DNA of 64,000 nucleotides from DAIOEK01 sp963708715 (lineage in GTDB: Bacteria; Chloroflexota; Anaerolineae; Anaerolineales; Anaerolineaceae), in NCBI GenBank assembly GCA_963708715.1, contig CAVPSU010000002.1, positions 124,001-188,000 of the forward strand, read 5' to 3'. The notes under the pieces were generated by a model. That model was not told the origin of the DNA. It made no database searches and was given only the letters and a program-made list of their open reading frames with translations. Position numbers and translations under genes: made by a program. Of the stretch, positions 51,544 through 59,834 are shown piece by piece; within the stretch, counting starts at the first letter, position 1; every line of letters starts with the position of its first letter.

Positions 51544-53397
51544 ATGGGAATGAATGAGGACGGCGACCGCCAATTACGGACAAACACTGTTCTGATGGAT
51601 CGCTATTTAATCCAGGATGTGATCGGTATTGGCGGTATGGGTTCCGTTTACAGTGCCCGTGACCTGCACTTCCCTAAGGTTGTGAAGCTGGTAGCAGTCA
51701 AAGAAATGATCAATCAGGCTCCGGATCCACTTGTGCGGGCAACCATAGTGCAAAACTTTGAGCGGGAAGCCAATATCCTGGTTACTCTCAATCACCCGGC
51801 GATACCAAAAATTTTTGATTTCTTCACCTATAAAGATCGTTCCTACCTGGTGGAAGAGTACGTTTCGGGCAGGGACTTGGAAGCGATCCTGAAATCCAGA
51901 ACGGATTTTGTTCCGGAGGATCAGGTGATCGGTTGGGCAATTGAACTTTGTGATGTGCTGGAATTTCTACATAACCATAAACCGGAGCCTATCATTTTCC
52001 GGGATATGAAACCCTCTAATATTATGATCAATGCCCATAACCGGGTAGTTCTGGTTGATTTCGGTATCGCAAAAGTATTCACAACCAACCAGAAGGGAAC
52101 CATGATCGGTACCGAGGGCTATTCTCCACCCGAACAGTATCGCGGTGAGGCAACTCCCCTGGCAGACATCTATGCTTTGGGAGCGACAATGCATCATTTG
52201 TTGACGATGCGTGATCCGAGGCTGGAGCCTCCGTTCACCTTCAATGAGCGACCGATCAAACGATACAACCAAAATGTCAGTTTGGAGCTGGAGACTGTAG
52301 TCAATACAGCTCTTAATTACAACGTCCAGGATCGTTTTCCAAGTGCCACCGCGCTGAAGGAAGCATTGATGGGTGTTGCCCGAAAAACTGGGGCACTTGC
52401 ACGACTGGCTGCCAGTACTGGAGTCTTGCCACACGCAGAAGGTGTCAAGCCTTTATGGACCTTTGAATGCGAAGATGAGCTACGAAATTCTCCGACGTAC
52501 GATAATGGGGTCATTTACATCGGTGCATATGACAACAACCTGTATGCCATCAATGCAGCCAACGGGGAATTTGTCTGGAAGTATGCCACCGATGGTGGAA
52601 TCGCCACAAAACCAGCCATCTATGACAACACCATTTTTATCGGTTCCGAAGATAAACGGCTTCATGCCGTCTCTGCCCGTTCCGGTAAAGTGTTATGGAC
52701 TTACTTTACAGACGGACCAATACGGTCATCTCCCCGAATTGCCGAGGGGCATGCATTCTTTGGTTCGGATGATGGTTTTTTGCACGTGGTCAATTTAAAT
52801 ACGAATCGACTTGCCTGGAGATCTGAAGCAGGCTCACCGGTTAGGTCTTCCCCATTTGTATCCAATGAGTTCATTTATTATGGTTCAGAGAATGGAGACT
52901 TGACCTGTTGTGATTTTAGAGGTGTTATCAAATGGCGATTCCAGGCAAAACGAGGAATCACCTCTTCGCCTCTGGTGGATCATAATATAGTCTTTGTCAC
53001 TTCTTTGGATGGATTCTGTTATGCCCTGGATGCTAAAAGTGGTTGGGTGATCTGGCGATTCAGAATGGACAAAGGATCCATCTCTTCTCCAATAAAAGTA
53101 GATAACAACGTCTATTTTGGATCGGCTGATGGAAATTTGTATTGTCTGGATAGTGGGAATGGGCGTGAGATCTGGAGATTTCGAACAGACCATCAGGTTG
53201 CCAGCACTCCGGCTATCTATAAAGACGCAATATATGTCGGTTCAGTCGACGGGAATTTATACGCCGTTGATATCAGCAATGGAAGGCTTCGCTGGAAGTT
53301 CAAGACCGGAAAAGCCATCATCGGATCGCCCATAGTGTTTAATGATATAGTATACGTAGGCTCGACAGACTTCATCGTCTATGCGTTGTTAGCCTGA
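51544..53397 (+). CDS. Ser/Thr protein kinase with C-terminal eight-repeat PQQ propeller
   Basis: 617 residues if started at ATG 51544; the frame is open to a TTG at 51502, and a GGAGG at 51505 would best serve a CTG at 51517, so the start is uncertain. The kinase domain (about 20-275) has 'GIGGMGSVYSARD', 'VAVKEM', 'FRDMKPSNIM' and 'LVDFGIAKVF'. From about 300 on there are eight repeats of about 40 residues ('VYFGSADGNLYCLDSGNG', 'AIYVGSVDGNLYAVDISNG'), a PQQ-like beta-propeller. No membrane segment lies between them, so the propeller is cytoplasmic. PP2C follows. Confidence 0.9.
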   Translation: MGMNEDGDRQLRTNTVLMDRYLIQDVIGIGGMGSVYSARDLHFPKVVKLVAVKEMINQAPDPLVRATIVQNFEREANILVTLNHPAIPKIFDFFTYKDRSYLVEEYVSGRDLEAILKSRTDFVPEDQVIGWAIELCDVLEFLHNHKPEPIIFRDMKPSNIMINAHNRVVLVDFGIAKVFTTNQKGTMIGTEGYSPPEQYRGEATPLADIYALGATMHHLLTMRDPRLEPPFTFNERPIKRYNQNVSLELETVVNTALNYNVQDRFPSATALKEALMGVARKTGALARLAASTGVLPHAEGVKPLWTFECEDELRNSPTYDNGVIYIGAYDNNLYAINAANGEFVWKYATDGGIATKPAIYDNTIFIGSEDKRLHAVSARSGKVLWTYFTDGPIRSSPRIAEGHAFFGSDDGFLHVVNLNTNRLAWRSEAGSPVRSSPFVSNEFIYYGSENGDLTCCDFRGVIKWRFQAKRGITSSPLVDHNIVFVTSLDGFCYALDAKSGWVIWRFRMDKGSISSPIKVDNNVYFGSADGNLYCLDSGNGREIWRFRTDHQVASTPAIYKDAIYVGSVDGNLYAVDISNGRLRWKFKTGKAIIGSPIVFNDIVYVGSTDFIVYALLA

Positions 53398-53446
53398 TCC
53401 ACGATGAATGCCAGAGCGGGGCGTAATACTTATTGTGGAGTGACAA

Positions 53447-54340
53447 TTGGATAAAATCTTCAATATATTTAAGCGAAAAAAATCAGCTCCACCATATGAT
53501 GTAAAAACCGCGCCATTATCCGATGATCAGCTCCGCACCGTATCAACGTCTGGCGGGCAACCGGTGACACCCCAGATCCTGGTTGGAATGGCTCAATCAA
53601 TCGGTTTGCAACGAGACCATAACGAGGATACGGTCTTCACATTCACGTCCAATCTTGGTGGCGATACCAAAAGTCTGATTTTTGGCTTATTCGTTGTTGC
53701 TGATGGAATGGGCGGTTATCAACACGGAGAACTGGCGAGCAGTGTGGCTACGAATGCCATGGCTCATTACCTCCTCAAGAAAATCTACATGCCGATGATG
53801 AACCTGAAAACTGAGCTTCCATCAGAGCCTATCCAGGAGGTGATGCTCTCTGCTGTGAATGAAGCACAGGCAGCAGTCATCAAGCATGCACCTGGTGGCG
53901 GGACTACCCTTACAACCGTACTAATTTTAGGTGATCAAGTTACACTCGCTCATATTGGTGATTCACGCGCCTATTTCATCTATTCCGATGGCAGAGTACA
54001 GCCGATCACAAGGGACCATTCATTGGTTCGCCGGCTGCAAGAACTTGGTCAGATCAACGAGAAAGAAGCAGCGGAGCATCCACAGCGAAACGTGTTGTAT
54101 CGAGCGTTAGGGCAAAGTGAACCATTTGAGCCGGATATCAGCACCTTTCCTTTCCCGAATGCAGGTTATCTGTTGTTATGCAGTGATGGGCTTTGGGGCG
54201 TTGTACCTGAGTCAGATCTATTTTCGCTTATCCATTCGGCTCCAAACCTGACGACTGCCTGTCAAAAACTGGTGGATGCAGCCAACGCGGGAGGCGGGCC
54301 AGATAATATCAGTGCTGTGTTGGTACAGTATCCCATGTAA
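53447..54340 (+). CDS. PP2C-family Ser/Thr protein phosphatase
   Basis: 297 residues from a TTG start with a GGAG site 8 bases upstream. Metal-binding motifs are intact: 'RDHNEDTVFTF', 'VVADGMGGYQHGE', 'LAHIGDSRAYFIY', 'LLCSDGLWGVVPE' and 'GGPDNISAVLVQY'. A basic N-terminal tail of about 45 residues precedes the domain. It is the natural antagonist of the kinase encoded 50 bases upstream, and leads directly into the J/VWA gene. Confidence 0.92.
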   Translation: MDKIFNIFKRKKSAPPYDVKTAPLSDDQLRTVSTSGGQPVTPQILVGMAQSIGLQRDHNEDTVFTFTSNLGGDTKSLIFGLFVVADGMGGYQHGELASSVATNAMAHYLLKKIYMPMMNLKTELPSEPIQEVMLSAVNEAQAAVIKHAPGGGTTLTTVLILGDQVTLAHIGDSRAYFIYSDGRVQPITRDHSLVRRLQELGQINEKEAAEHPQRNVLYRALGQSEPFEPDISTFPFPNAGYLLLCSDGLWGVVPESDLFSLIHSAPNLTTACQKLVDAANAGGGPDNISAVLVQYPM

Positions 54341-54342
54341 CA

Positions 54343-55833
54343 ATGATGGATACATCGGACCTGAGCCATTATGCGATACTGGATCTCCCTTTTGACGCAA
54401 GTCAAGATGAAATCCGTGCCGCCTATCATCTGGCTGCCCGAAAATTCCATCCGGATACCAACAGAAATCTAGGGGCTTCTGATTCGTTCTATAAAGCTCA
54501 GAAAGCCTACGATACTCTCTCTTCCCCAAATCGTAAATCTGAATATGACGCCACACTTCCCGAAGATGAGACAAGCAACCCGGGTTTTATTTATAAGGTG
54601 ATCCAATCGAAAAATAAGATATCACCCTCAAAAGACCCTCAATTAGTGTACGCATTGATCGATATCGGCGCAAAGCCATTAACAAATAAATCGTATCAGC
54701 GACCGTTAAACCTTACATTAGTGCTGGATCGATCGACATCAATGAATGGCGAACGGATGGACATGGTCAAAGAAAATGCCATTCGTCTGATTCGTCAATT
54801 GGGGCAAGATGATATTATCTCGGTGGTCACATTCAGCGACCGGGCGGAAGTATTGTTTCCACCCACGCGAAACTCAGACACCAAAGTCATGGAATCAAAG
54901 ATAAGTCGGATTCAAACAGGTGGAGCGACAGAGATCTTTCAAGGTCTTTCAGCTGGTGTCCATCAAAACCGGCAAAACCTGCGACCTTCCTATCTTAATC
55001 ATCTCATCATTCTCACCGATGGTCGGACATACGGTGATGAGCAATATTGTCTCGACCTGGCAAAAGAAGTGGCAGATGAAGGTATAGGTATCAGCGGTCT
55101 GGGGATCGGTGACGAATGGAACGATAAATTTTTAGATCAACTGGCAGGGATAAGCGGTGGTGTTTGTATGTACATTTCAGCACCCAACGACCTGAGGAAG
55201 TTTTTAGAAGCTAAATACCGCAATCTGGAACAAGTGTACGGTGAACAAGTCGCCTTAACCCTGTCCAATACCGATCAAAGTACCCTTCAATATGCATTCC
55301 GAATCTATCCCGAACCCGCACCACTCCTAATCGAAAGTCCAATTCGGGTTGGAAATCTACAAGTATCCACCAGGCTTGTTCTAATGTTGGAATTTCATCT
55401 TCCGAAGGTCGATATTCGGCAAAGGGAGATAAATTTAGGGGAAGGTTATGTTACACTACAAGTGCCAACACGTGTAATACCAAGGGTGCGATTACCGATA
55501 AAAATGTCATGCAGCCTGGCGGTGGAAGGCGATTCATCACAGAACATGCCAGCACCGATTATTCACGCCTTATCCCAGTTGACATTATATCGAATGCAAG
55601 AGAAGGCACAAGACGAGTTGAGTAATGGAGACACAGTCAAGGCATCCCGTCATTTGCAATATTTAGCCACCCACCTGTTATCAAGAGGTGAAAGGGACCT
55701 TGCCAATGCAGTGCTTAAAGAAGCTGATCATATTCAGAAGAGCAATCACTTCAGCGAGGAAGGCGATAAACGAATCAAATATGGTACCCGCTCCTTGCTC
55801 TTACCACCAGGAGAGGAGAATAAACAGAAATGA
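54343..55833 (+). CDS. J-domain and von Willebrand A domain fusion protein
   Basis: 496 residues. The N-terminal J domain (about 8-70) has 'YAILDLPFDASQDEIRAAYH' and the HPD signature at residues 36-38, so it could stimulate an Hsp70. A VWA domain (about 120-300) follows, with the MIDAS motif 'LVLDRSTSMNG' and 'LIILTDGRTYGDEQ'. The remainder is beta-rich then helical. The J-VWA combination is unusual. The gene lies between the PP2C and FHA genes, so it may be a phosphorylation-controlled scaffold. Confidence 0.85.
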   Translation: MMDTSDLSHYAILDLPFDASQDEIRAAYHLAARKFHPDTNRNLGASDSFYKAQKAYDTLSSPNRKSEYDATLPEDETSNPGFIYKVIQSKNKISPSKDPQLVYALIDIGAKPLTNKSYQRPLNLTLVLDRSTSMNGERMDMVKENAIRLIRQLGQDDIISVVTFSDRAEVLFPPTRNSDTKVMESKISRIQTGGATEIFQGLSAGVHQNRQNLRPSYLNHLIILTDGRTYGDEQYCLDLAKEVADEGIGISGLGIGDEWNDKFLDQLAGISGGVCMYISAPNDLRKFLEAKYRNLEQVYGEQVALTLSNTDQSTLQYAFRIYPEPAPLLIESPIRVGNLQVSTRLVLMLEFHLPKVDIRQREINLGEGYVTLQVPTRVIPRVRLPIKMSCSLAVEGDSSQNMPAPIIHALSQLTLYRMQEKAQDELSNGDTVKASRHLQYLATHLLSRGERDLANAVLKEADHIQKSNHFSEEGDKRIKYGTRSLLLPPGEENKQK

Positions 55834-56372
55834 TTATTTGCCCGAATTGTAAGTATCAGGAAATTGATGGGGCTCTCTTCTGCAGTGAATGTGGAGCCCA
55901 ATTAGTATTCTCATCAGCGAAGGAAATAGACACCATGGGATTTGAACAAAAACAAGAAGAAGTAAAACCGCCGACTGTACCCCTTGCGACCGAGCCATCT
56001 GTCAAACCCGTTCCTCCACCTCAGCAAAAACCAGCCAATACAGGTGTTGGATTGTCCCTGAAGATGGTAAGCAGCGGGCAAGTGATTCCCCTCGCCGGAC
56101 AGAATGAATTCACCCTGGGGCGAATCACAGACGGTCAACCGATATTACCTGATATTGACCTTTCTCCTTACGAAGGGTACGCCGAAGGCGTCTCTCGTTT
56201 ACACGCTGCGATTCGAATCACTGAGAGAGGGGTAATGATCGTTGATCTGGGGTCTTCGAACGGAACAAGAATCAATGGACAAAAGATCGTTCCAAATGTG
56301 AATTATCCGCTCAAAGATGGGGATATTATTGCCCTTGGTCGGATTAAAATGCAAATCACCATTCGCCGTTAA
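55830..56372 (+). CDS. Zinc-ribbon and FHA-domain protein
   Basis: 180 residues. The N-terminal zinc ribbon has 'CPNCKYQEIDGALFCSECG' (two CxxC pairs), then a Pro-rich linker ('PVPPPQQKP', about 45-75). The C-terminal FHA domain (about 85-178) has 'TLGRITDG', 'VSRLHAAI' and 'VIDLGSSNGTRING'-type residues ('LGSSNGTRING' is present). FHA domains bind phosphothreonine, so the upstream kinase is the likely partner. It overlaps the J/VWA gene by 4 bases. Confidence 0.9.
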   Translation: MIICPNCKYQEIDGALFCSECGAQLVFSSAKEIDTMGFEQKQEEVKPPTVPLATEPSVKPVPPPQQKPANTGVGLSLKMVSSGQVIPLAGQNEFTLGRITDGQPILPDIDLSPYEGYAEGVSRLHAAIRITERGVMIVDLGSSNGTRINGQKIVPNVNYPLKDGDIIALGRIKMQITIRR

Positions 56373-56389
56373 CCGAGGAGAATACTCAG

Positions 56390-56629
56390 ATGCCTATGGT
56401 ATTAATGCATTTATCTGGTGAAGACCCTGTTATGGGCGAGATGGAGAATCTCCCCACGACAACCGACAATACTGTTACGATCAAGAACCCCCGCCGCCGA
56501 GATGGTAAAGATCTCCCCTTTTTGGAAGCAAACGTTACCACGGTTGTCTGGCCTATGAGCCGGGTGAATTTTATTGAAATTCTTCCCACTGGCGAAGAAG
56601 AAGATGTGATCGGATTTGTAAGAGAGTAA
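56390..56629 (+). CDS. 79-residue protein of unknown function
   Basis: 79 residues with a good GAGGAG site before the ATG. It starts 17 bases after the FHA gene and ends one base before the response regulator start, so it is part of the operon. It is acidic at the C-terminus ('ILPTGEEEDVIGFVRE'), and contains 'VTIKNPRRRDGKDLPFLE'. No signal peptide, membrane segment or family was recognised. Confidence 0.7.
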   Translation: MPMVLMHLSGEDPVMGEMENLPTTTDNTVTIKNPRRRDGKDLPFLEANVTTVVWPMSRVNFIEILPTGEEEDVIGFVRE

Positions 56630-56630
56630 A

Positions 56631-57353
56631 ATGCCCGAAGAAAGCATCCGACGGAAAGTTTTGGTCGCAGACGACGAAGAGCGGATGGTACGTTTCATCC
56701 GATTAAACCTTGAACACGATGGATTTCAGGTGGTCGAGGCATTTCGCGGTGCACAAGCAATCCAAGTGTTAAGAGACCAATTACCGGATCTGGTGTTATT
56801 GGATGTGATGATGCCGGATATTGACGGATTTGAAGTATTAAAGATGATACGGGAAATAAATTCAGTTCCGGTAATCATGCTGACTGCGAAAAGCGAAGAA
56901 GATGACAAAGTTCATGGGTTGGAATTGGGGGCGGATGATTATATTACGAAACCATTTAGCCCCAGAGAGCTTGTCAGCAGAGTACGGGCAGTTCTCCGCA
57001 GGGCAGAAGCTATCAGTGGAGCGGTCAAAGGATTGATCGAAGTGGACGATCGCTTAAAAATGGATTTTGAACGACGCGAAGTCTGGTTGGATGGTGAGCT
57101 TGTTAAATTAAGACCGACTGAATACAGATTGCTCTATCATCTGGTACAGAATGCAGGCTGGGTTATCACGCATGACCAGATATTAGCAAAAGTCTGGGGT
57201 TATGAATATCGGGATGAACCGCATTATGTACGGCTTTACATTAATTATCTGCGGCAAAAGTTGGAAGAAGACCCCGCCAATCCCAAATACATCCTAACGG
57301 AACGTGGGATTGGTTATCGTTTTGTAGATTTTCGCCGCAACAAGCCTGTTTAA
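56631..57353 (+). CDS. OmpR-family response regulator
   Basis: 240 residues. The receiver domain has 'VLVADDEERMVRFIRL', the phospho-acceptor in 'LVLLDVMMPDIDGFEVL', and 'VIMLTAKSEEDDKVHG' with the lysine in 'DDYITKPFSP'. The C-terminal winged helix has 'LRPTEYRLLYHLVQNAGWVI' and 'YVRLYINYLRQKLEEDP'. No histidine kinase is encoded nearby, so it is an orphan; input from the Ser/Thr kinase cassette is possible. Confidence 0.92.
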   Translation: MPEESIRRKVLVADDEERMVRFIRLNLEHDGFQVVEAFRGAQAIQVLRDQLPDLVLLDVMMPDIDGFEVLKMIREINSVPVIMLTAKSEEDDKVHGLELGADDYITKPFSPRELVSRVRAVLRRAEAISGAVKGLIEVDDRLKMDFERREVWLDGELVKLRPTEYRLLYHLVQNAGWVITHDQILAKVWGYEYRDEPHYVRLYINYLRQKLEEDPANPKYILTERGIGYRFVDFRRNKPV

Positions 57354-57387
57354 TTATTTAATTCGGACTATTTAAATCTGATTAACC

Positions 57388-57416
57388 TTGATAAAGAACC
57401 GTCCCTCGCTTATACT
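57388..57416 (+). promoter_or_regulatory. Promoter of the NarL-type regulator with an inverted repeat over the -10
   Basis: TTGATA (57388-57393) and TATACT (57411-57416) are separated by 17 bases. CCCTCG (57403-57408) and CGAGGG (57417-57422) flank the -10 box as an inverted repeat with an 8-base centre, a candidate operator. Confidence 0.6.
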
Positions 57417-57436
57417 CGAGGGAGAGGAAAATCAAC

Positions 57437-58090
57437 ATGGCAAAACAACGGATATTATTGGTGGATGATCATGAAGTGGTCCGATTGGGACTTAAAGCCC
57501 TATTGGAGCACCATCCCCAATTTGATGTTGTTGGCGAGGCTGGTACAGCCAGAGAAGCCCTTGAAAAAGTAGGTTCCCTTCACCCTGAAGTTGTCGTGAT
57601 GGATATTCGATTACCCGGCACATCCGGGATCGAGGCTTGTGAACAGATTACGAGGGATTTTCCTTCAACCCGGGTCATCATGTTAACTTCGTACGCAGAG
57701 GATGAAATGCTTTTTTCCGCGATCCGGGCTGGCGCATCAGGGTATGTACTTAAACAGATTGGCGGCGAAGACCTGATCCGGGCATTGGAGACTATCGGAC
57801 GTGGAGAAAGTATGCTTGACCCAGCCGTAACCCAGCGAGTGTTCCAGGAAGTTCGAAGAGCGGTTAAAGAAGAAGAGGCTTCTGCATTTGTTAATCTAAG
57901 TCAGCAGGAAAAGCACGTGCTGATTCTTGTGTCAGAAGGAAAAACAAACCGGGAAATTGCCAAATCGCTATTCCTCGGCGAAGGTACTGTAAGAAATTAC
58001 GTGAGCAGTATCTTGTCGAAATTGGTCGTTTCTAATCGTGCAGAAGCAGCTGCTTATGCGGTTGAACATAATCTTAGGGAATATTTATAA
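57437..58090 (+). CDS. NarL/FixJ-family response regulator
   Basis: 217 residues. The receiver domain has 'ILLVDDHEVVRLGLKALL' and the phospho-acceptor in 'VVVMDIRLPGTSGIEA'. The C-terminal LuxR helix-turn-helix has 'LSQQEKHVLILVSEGKTNRE' and 'GTVRNYVSSILSKL'. It has its own promoter and terminator, so it can be expressed apart from the kinase cassette. No partner histidine kinase is visible. Confidence 0.93.
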   Translation: MAKQRILLVDDHEVVRLGLKALLEHHPQFDVVGEAGTAREALEKVGSLHPEVVVMDIRLPGTSGIEACEQITRDFPSTRVIMLTSYAEDEMLFSAIRAGASGYVLKQIGGEDLIRALETIGRGESMLDPAVTQRVFQEVRRAVKEEEASAFVNLSQQEKHVLILVSEGKTNREIAKSLFLGEGTVRNYVSSILSKLVVSNRAEAAAYAVEHNLREYL

Positions 58091-58101
58091 TCAACAAACC
58101 G

Positions 58102-58131
58102 ATCGCCCGGGCATTTGCTCGGGCGATTTTT
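58102..58131 (+). terminator. Intrinsic terminator after the NarL-type regulator
   Basis: ATCGCCCG pairs with CGGGCGAT (8 bp, 58102-58127), followed by a T run. It lies between convergent genes and may also serve the minus-strand gene ending at 58135. Confidence 0.75.
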
Positions 58132-58134
58132 CAT

Positions 58135-58977
58135 TTAATTCATGGCTAACCAGAGGTTTTTGAGGTAAAGTGCATCTTCTTCAAGGATCGGGGATTCACA
58201 TAAAATTCGACCACCGCAATGATTTGCTTTTAATGCTTTGAACAAAGCATTCACATCCAAATCTGATTCCTGAATGGGCAGATGCTCTTTCTCTCCTTTT
58301 GGTCCATAGGCGATTCCACTTAGATGAATATGGAGAGATTGGAGAGAGCTTTCTCCCAGGTATTCGGAATAAAGCTCCAACACCGAAGACCACTCATCAT
58401 AGCTATTCATGGAGCCATCCCCCCGCCGTGCATGGAGGTGGGCAAAATCCAAACAAGGCTTCACATTACCTTGGATCTGACTCATCAGCAGAGTATCTTC
58501 AAACGAACCAAGCATTGCGGATTTACCCATCGTCTCCGGACGAAGTGTAACCAGGATGTTTTTTGCTGCCAACTCATCAGTGCATTCTTTCAATCGAGGC
58601 AAGGCAACTTCCAGGACTTCTACCACCGGTCGTTCAAAATAGGACCCGGGGTGGAAAATAATGTCGCTTGCACCGGCGAGAAACCCATAGTACGCCGCAT
58701 CCATCAACCGTTTCCGGGATTTTGGCCATTCTTCCGCATCGGCATTGAGATTAATGAAGTATGGAGCATGAACACTGAGAGAAACACCTTGTTTTACGCT
58801 CTCTGTCCTTATCAGCTCGCAGGTTTCCTCGCTGACTCTGACCGATTGAACCCAGCCTAATTCAAAAGCAGCCAATCCTAACGACGCCAAATGCTGGATC
58901 GCTCCCAAACTCCCGCCTGGTTTCTTGGGGGTGGATATGGGTGATCCAACTGTACCGAATCGGAAATTATTTTTCAT
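58135..58977 (-). CDS. AP endonuclease 2/xylose isomerase-like TIM-barrel protein (endonuclease IV-like)
   Basis: 280 residues. Metal-ligand-like positions appear in 'LSVHAPYFINLNADAEEW', 'DIIFHPGSYFERP', 'LRPETMGKSAMLGS', 'CLDFAHLHARRGDGS' and 'ILCESPILEED', the order and spacing of endonuclease IV (Nfo). Nfo repairs abasic sites in DNA. Some homologues are sugar isomerases, but the 'HAPYFINL' and 'DFAHLHARR' motifs favour the Nfo-like group. Confidence 0.8.
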   Translation of the reverse strand: MKNNFRFGTVGSPISTPKKPGGSLGAIQHLASLGLAAFELGWVQSVRVSEETCELIRTESVKQGVSLSVHAPYFINLNADAEEWPKSRKRLMDAAYYGFLAGASDIIFHPGSYFERPVVEVLEVALPRLKECTDELAAKNILVTLRPETMGKSAMLGSFEDTLLMSQIQGNVKPCLDFAHLHARRGDGSMNSYDEWSSVLELYSEYLGESSLQSLHIHLSGIAYGPKGEKEHLPIQESDLDVNALFKALKANHCGGRILCESPILEEDALYLKNLWLAMN

Positions 58978-58987
58978 AGACTCAATC

Positions 58988-59374
58988 TCACTTCCAGAGA
59001 ATGCTCAGTCTCCCCCAGAGCGGTGGACCAAGTATCAATAAGCCCACAATGACCGATATCAAAGCTGCGATCAATACGGCGGCTGCGCCTACATCCTTGC
59101 CAACTTTGGCGAGAGGGTGCTTCTGAGGACTTGCCAGATCTACCACAACTTCCAATGAGGTATTAATAAATTCGGCAGTCCACACGAGTGCGATGGCTAT
59201 GAAGAGCACTGCCCAATCCCGGGCAGGTAGGGTAAGCCAGGCTGCCAATACCGTCACAGTTAACGTTGCGACTGCATGAAGCCAGGCGTTCTCCTGGGTT
59301 TTCAGGACATGTTTCCAACCTGCAAAGGCATGTTTGAAACCCTGTAATCTGCGATTTACGAAACGAAACGCCAA
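58988..59374 (-). CDS. dgkA: DgkA-type diacylglycerol/undecaprenol kinase
   Basis: 128 residues from a TTG at 59374, which has GGAGGA six bases upstream and follows the ybeY stop by one base; the frame extends to 59404 inside ybeY. Three membrane helices are visible (about 38-53, 58-75, 98-118). The active-site motif is 'EFINTSLEVVVDLASPQKH', as in DgkA. It phosphorylates a lipid alcohol at the inner membrane. The order ybeY-dgkA is widely conserved. Confidence 0.88.
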   Translation of the reverse strand: MAFRFVNRRLQGFKHAFAGWKHVLKTQENAWLHAVATLTVTVLAAWLTLPARDWAVLFIAIALVWTAEFINTSLEVVVDLASPQKHPLAKVGKDVGAAAVLIAALISVIVGLLILGPPLWGRLSILWK

Positions 59375-59375
59375 G

Positions 59376-59834
59376 TTACTCCTCCAACTGAGTAAAAATA
59401 TCACTGGGGATCCCGAGTGAGTTCAAAATCTCTGCTTGACGATTCCACATGAGCTGCCGTTCTTTCATATTGATATGATCATATCCCAGGAGATGCAGCA
59501 TTCCATGAACCACTAAAAGACTTAATTCATTCTGTATTGAATGTTTTTCGACAGCCGCTTGTGCCTTTGCATAAGGATACGAGATTATTATGTCACCCAG
59601 GTATGGCATACCAGTCTCTGGATCGGTCTCGTGAGCCGGAAAAGATAACACATCAGTTGCAGCATCCACCTGGCGATATGAGGAATTCAAATTGCGGATT
59701 TCTTTGTTGCCGGTAATAACTACGGTCAGACTTCCTACAGTTTCTTCCATACGTAAAACTGATTCGGCGGCGGATTCAAGCAAATCAGCAATATCATACT
59801 TGCGATAATAGGGGCGAATTTGAATTTGGATCAT
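59376..59834 (-). CDS. ybeY: Endoribonuclease YbeY
   Basis: 152 residues. The zinc-binding signature 'HGMLHLLGYDHINMKER' (HxxxHxxxxxH) is intact, with 'DVLSFPAHETD' and 'LGDIIISYPYAKAQA' upstream. YbeY takes part in 16S rRNA 3' maturation and ribosome quality control. It overlaps the 7TM-HD gene by 4 bases. Confidence 0.94.
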   Translation of the reverse strand: MIQIQIRPYYRKYDIADLLESAAESVLRMEETVGSLTVVITGNKEIRNLNSSYRQVDAATDVLSFPAHETDPETGMPYLGDIIISYPYAKAQAAVEKHSIQNELSLLVVHGMLHLLGYDHINMKERQLMWNRQAEILNSLGIPSDIFTQLEE

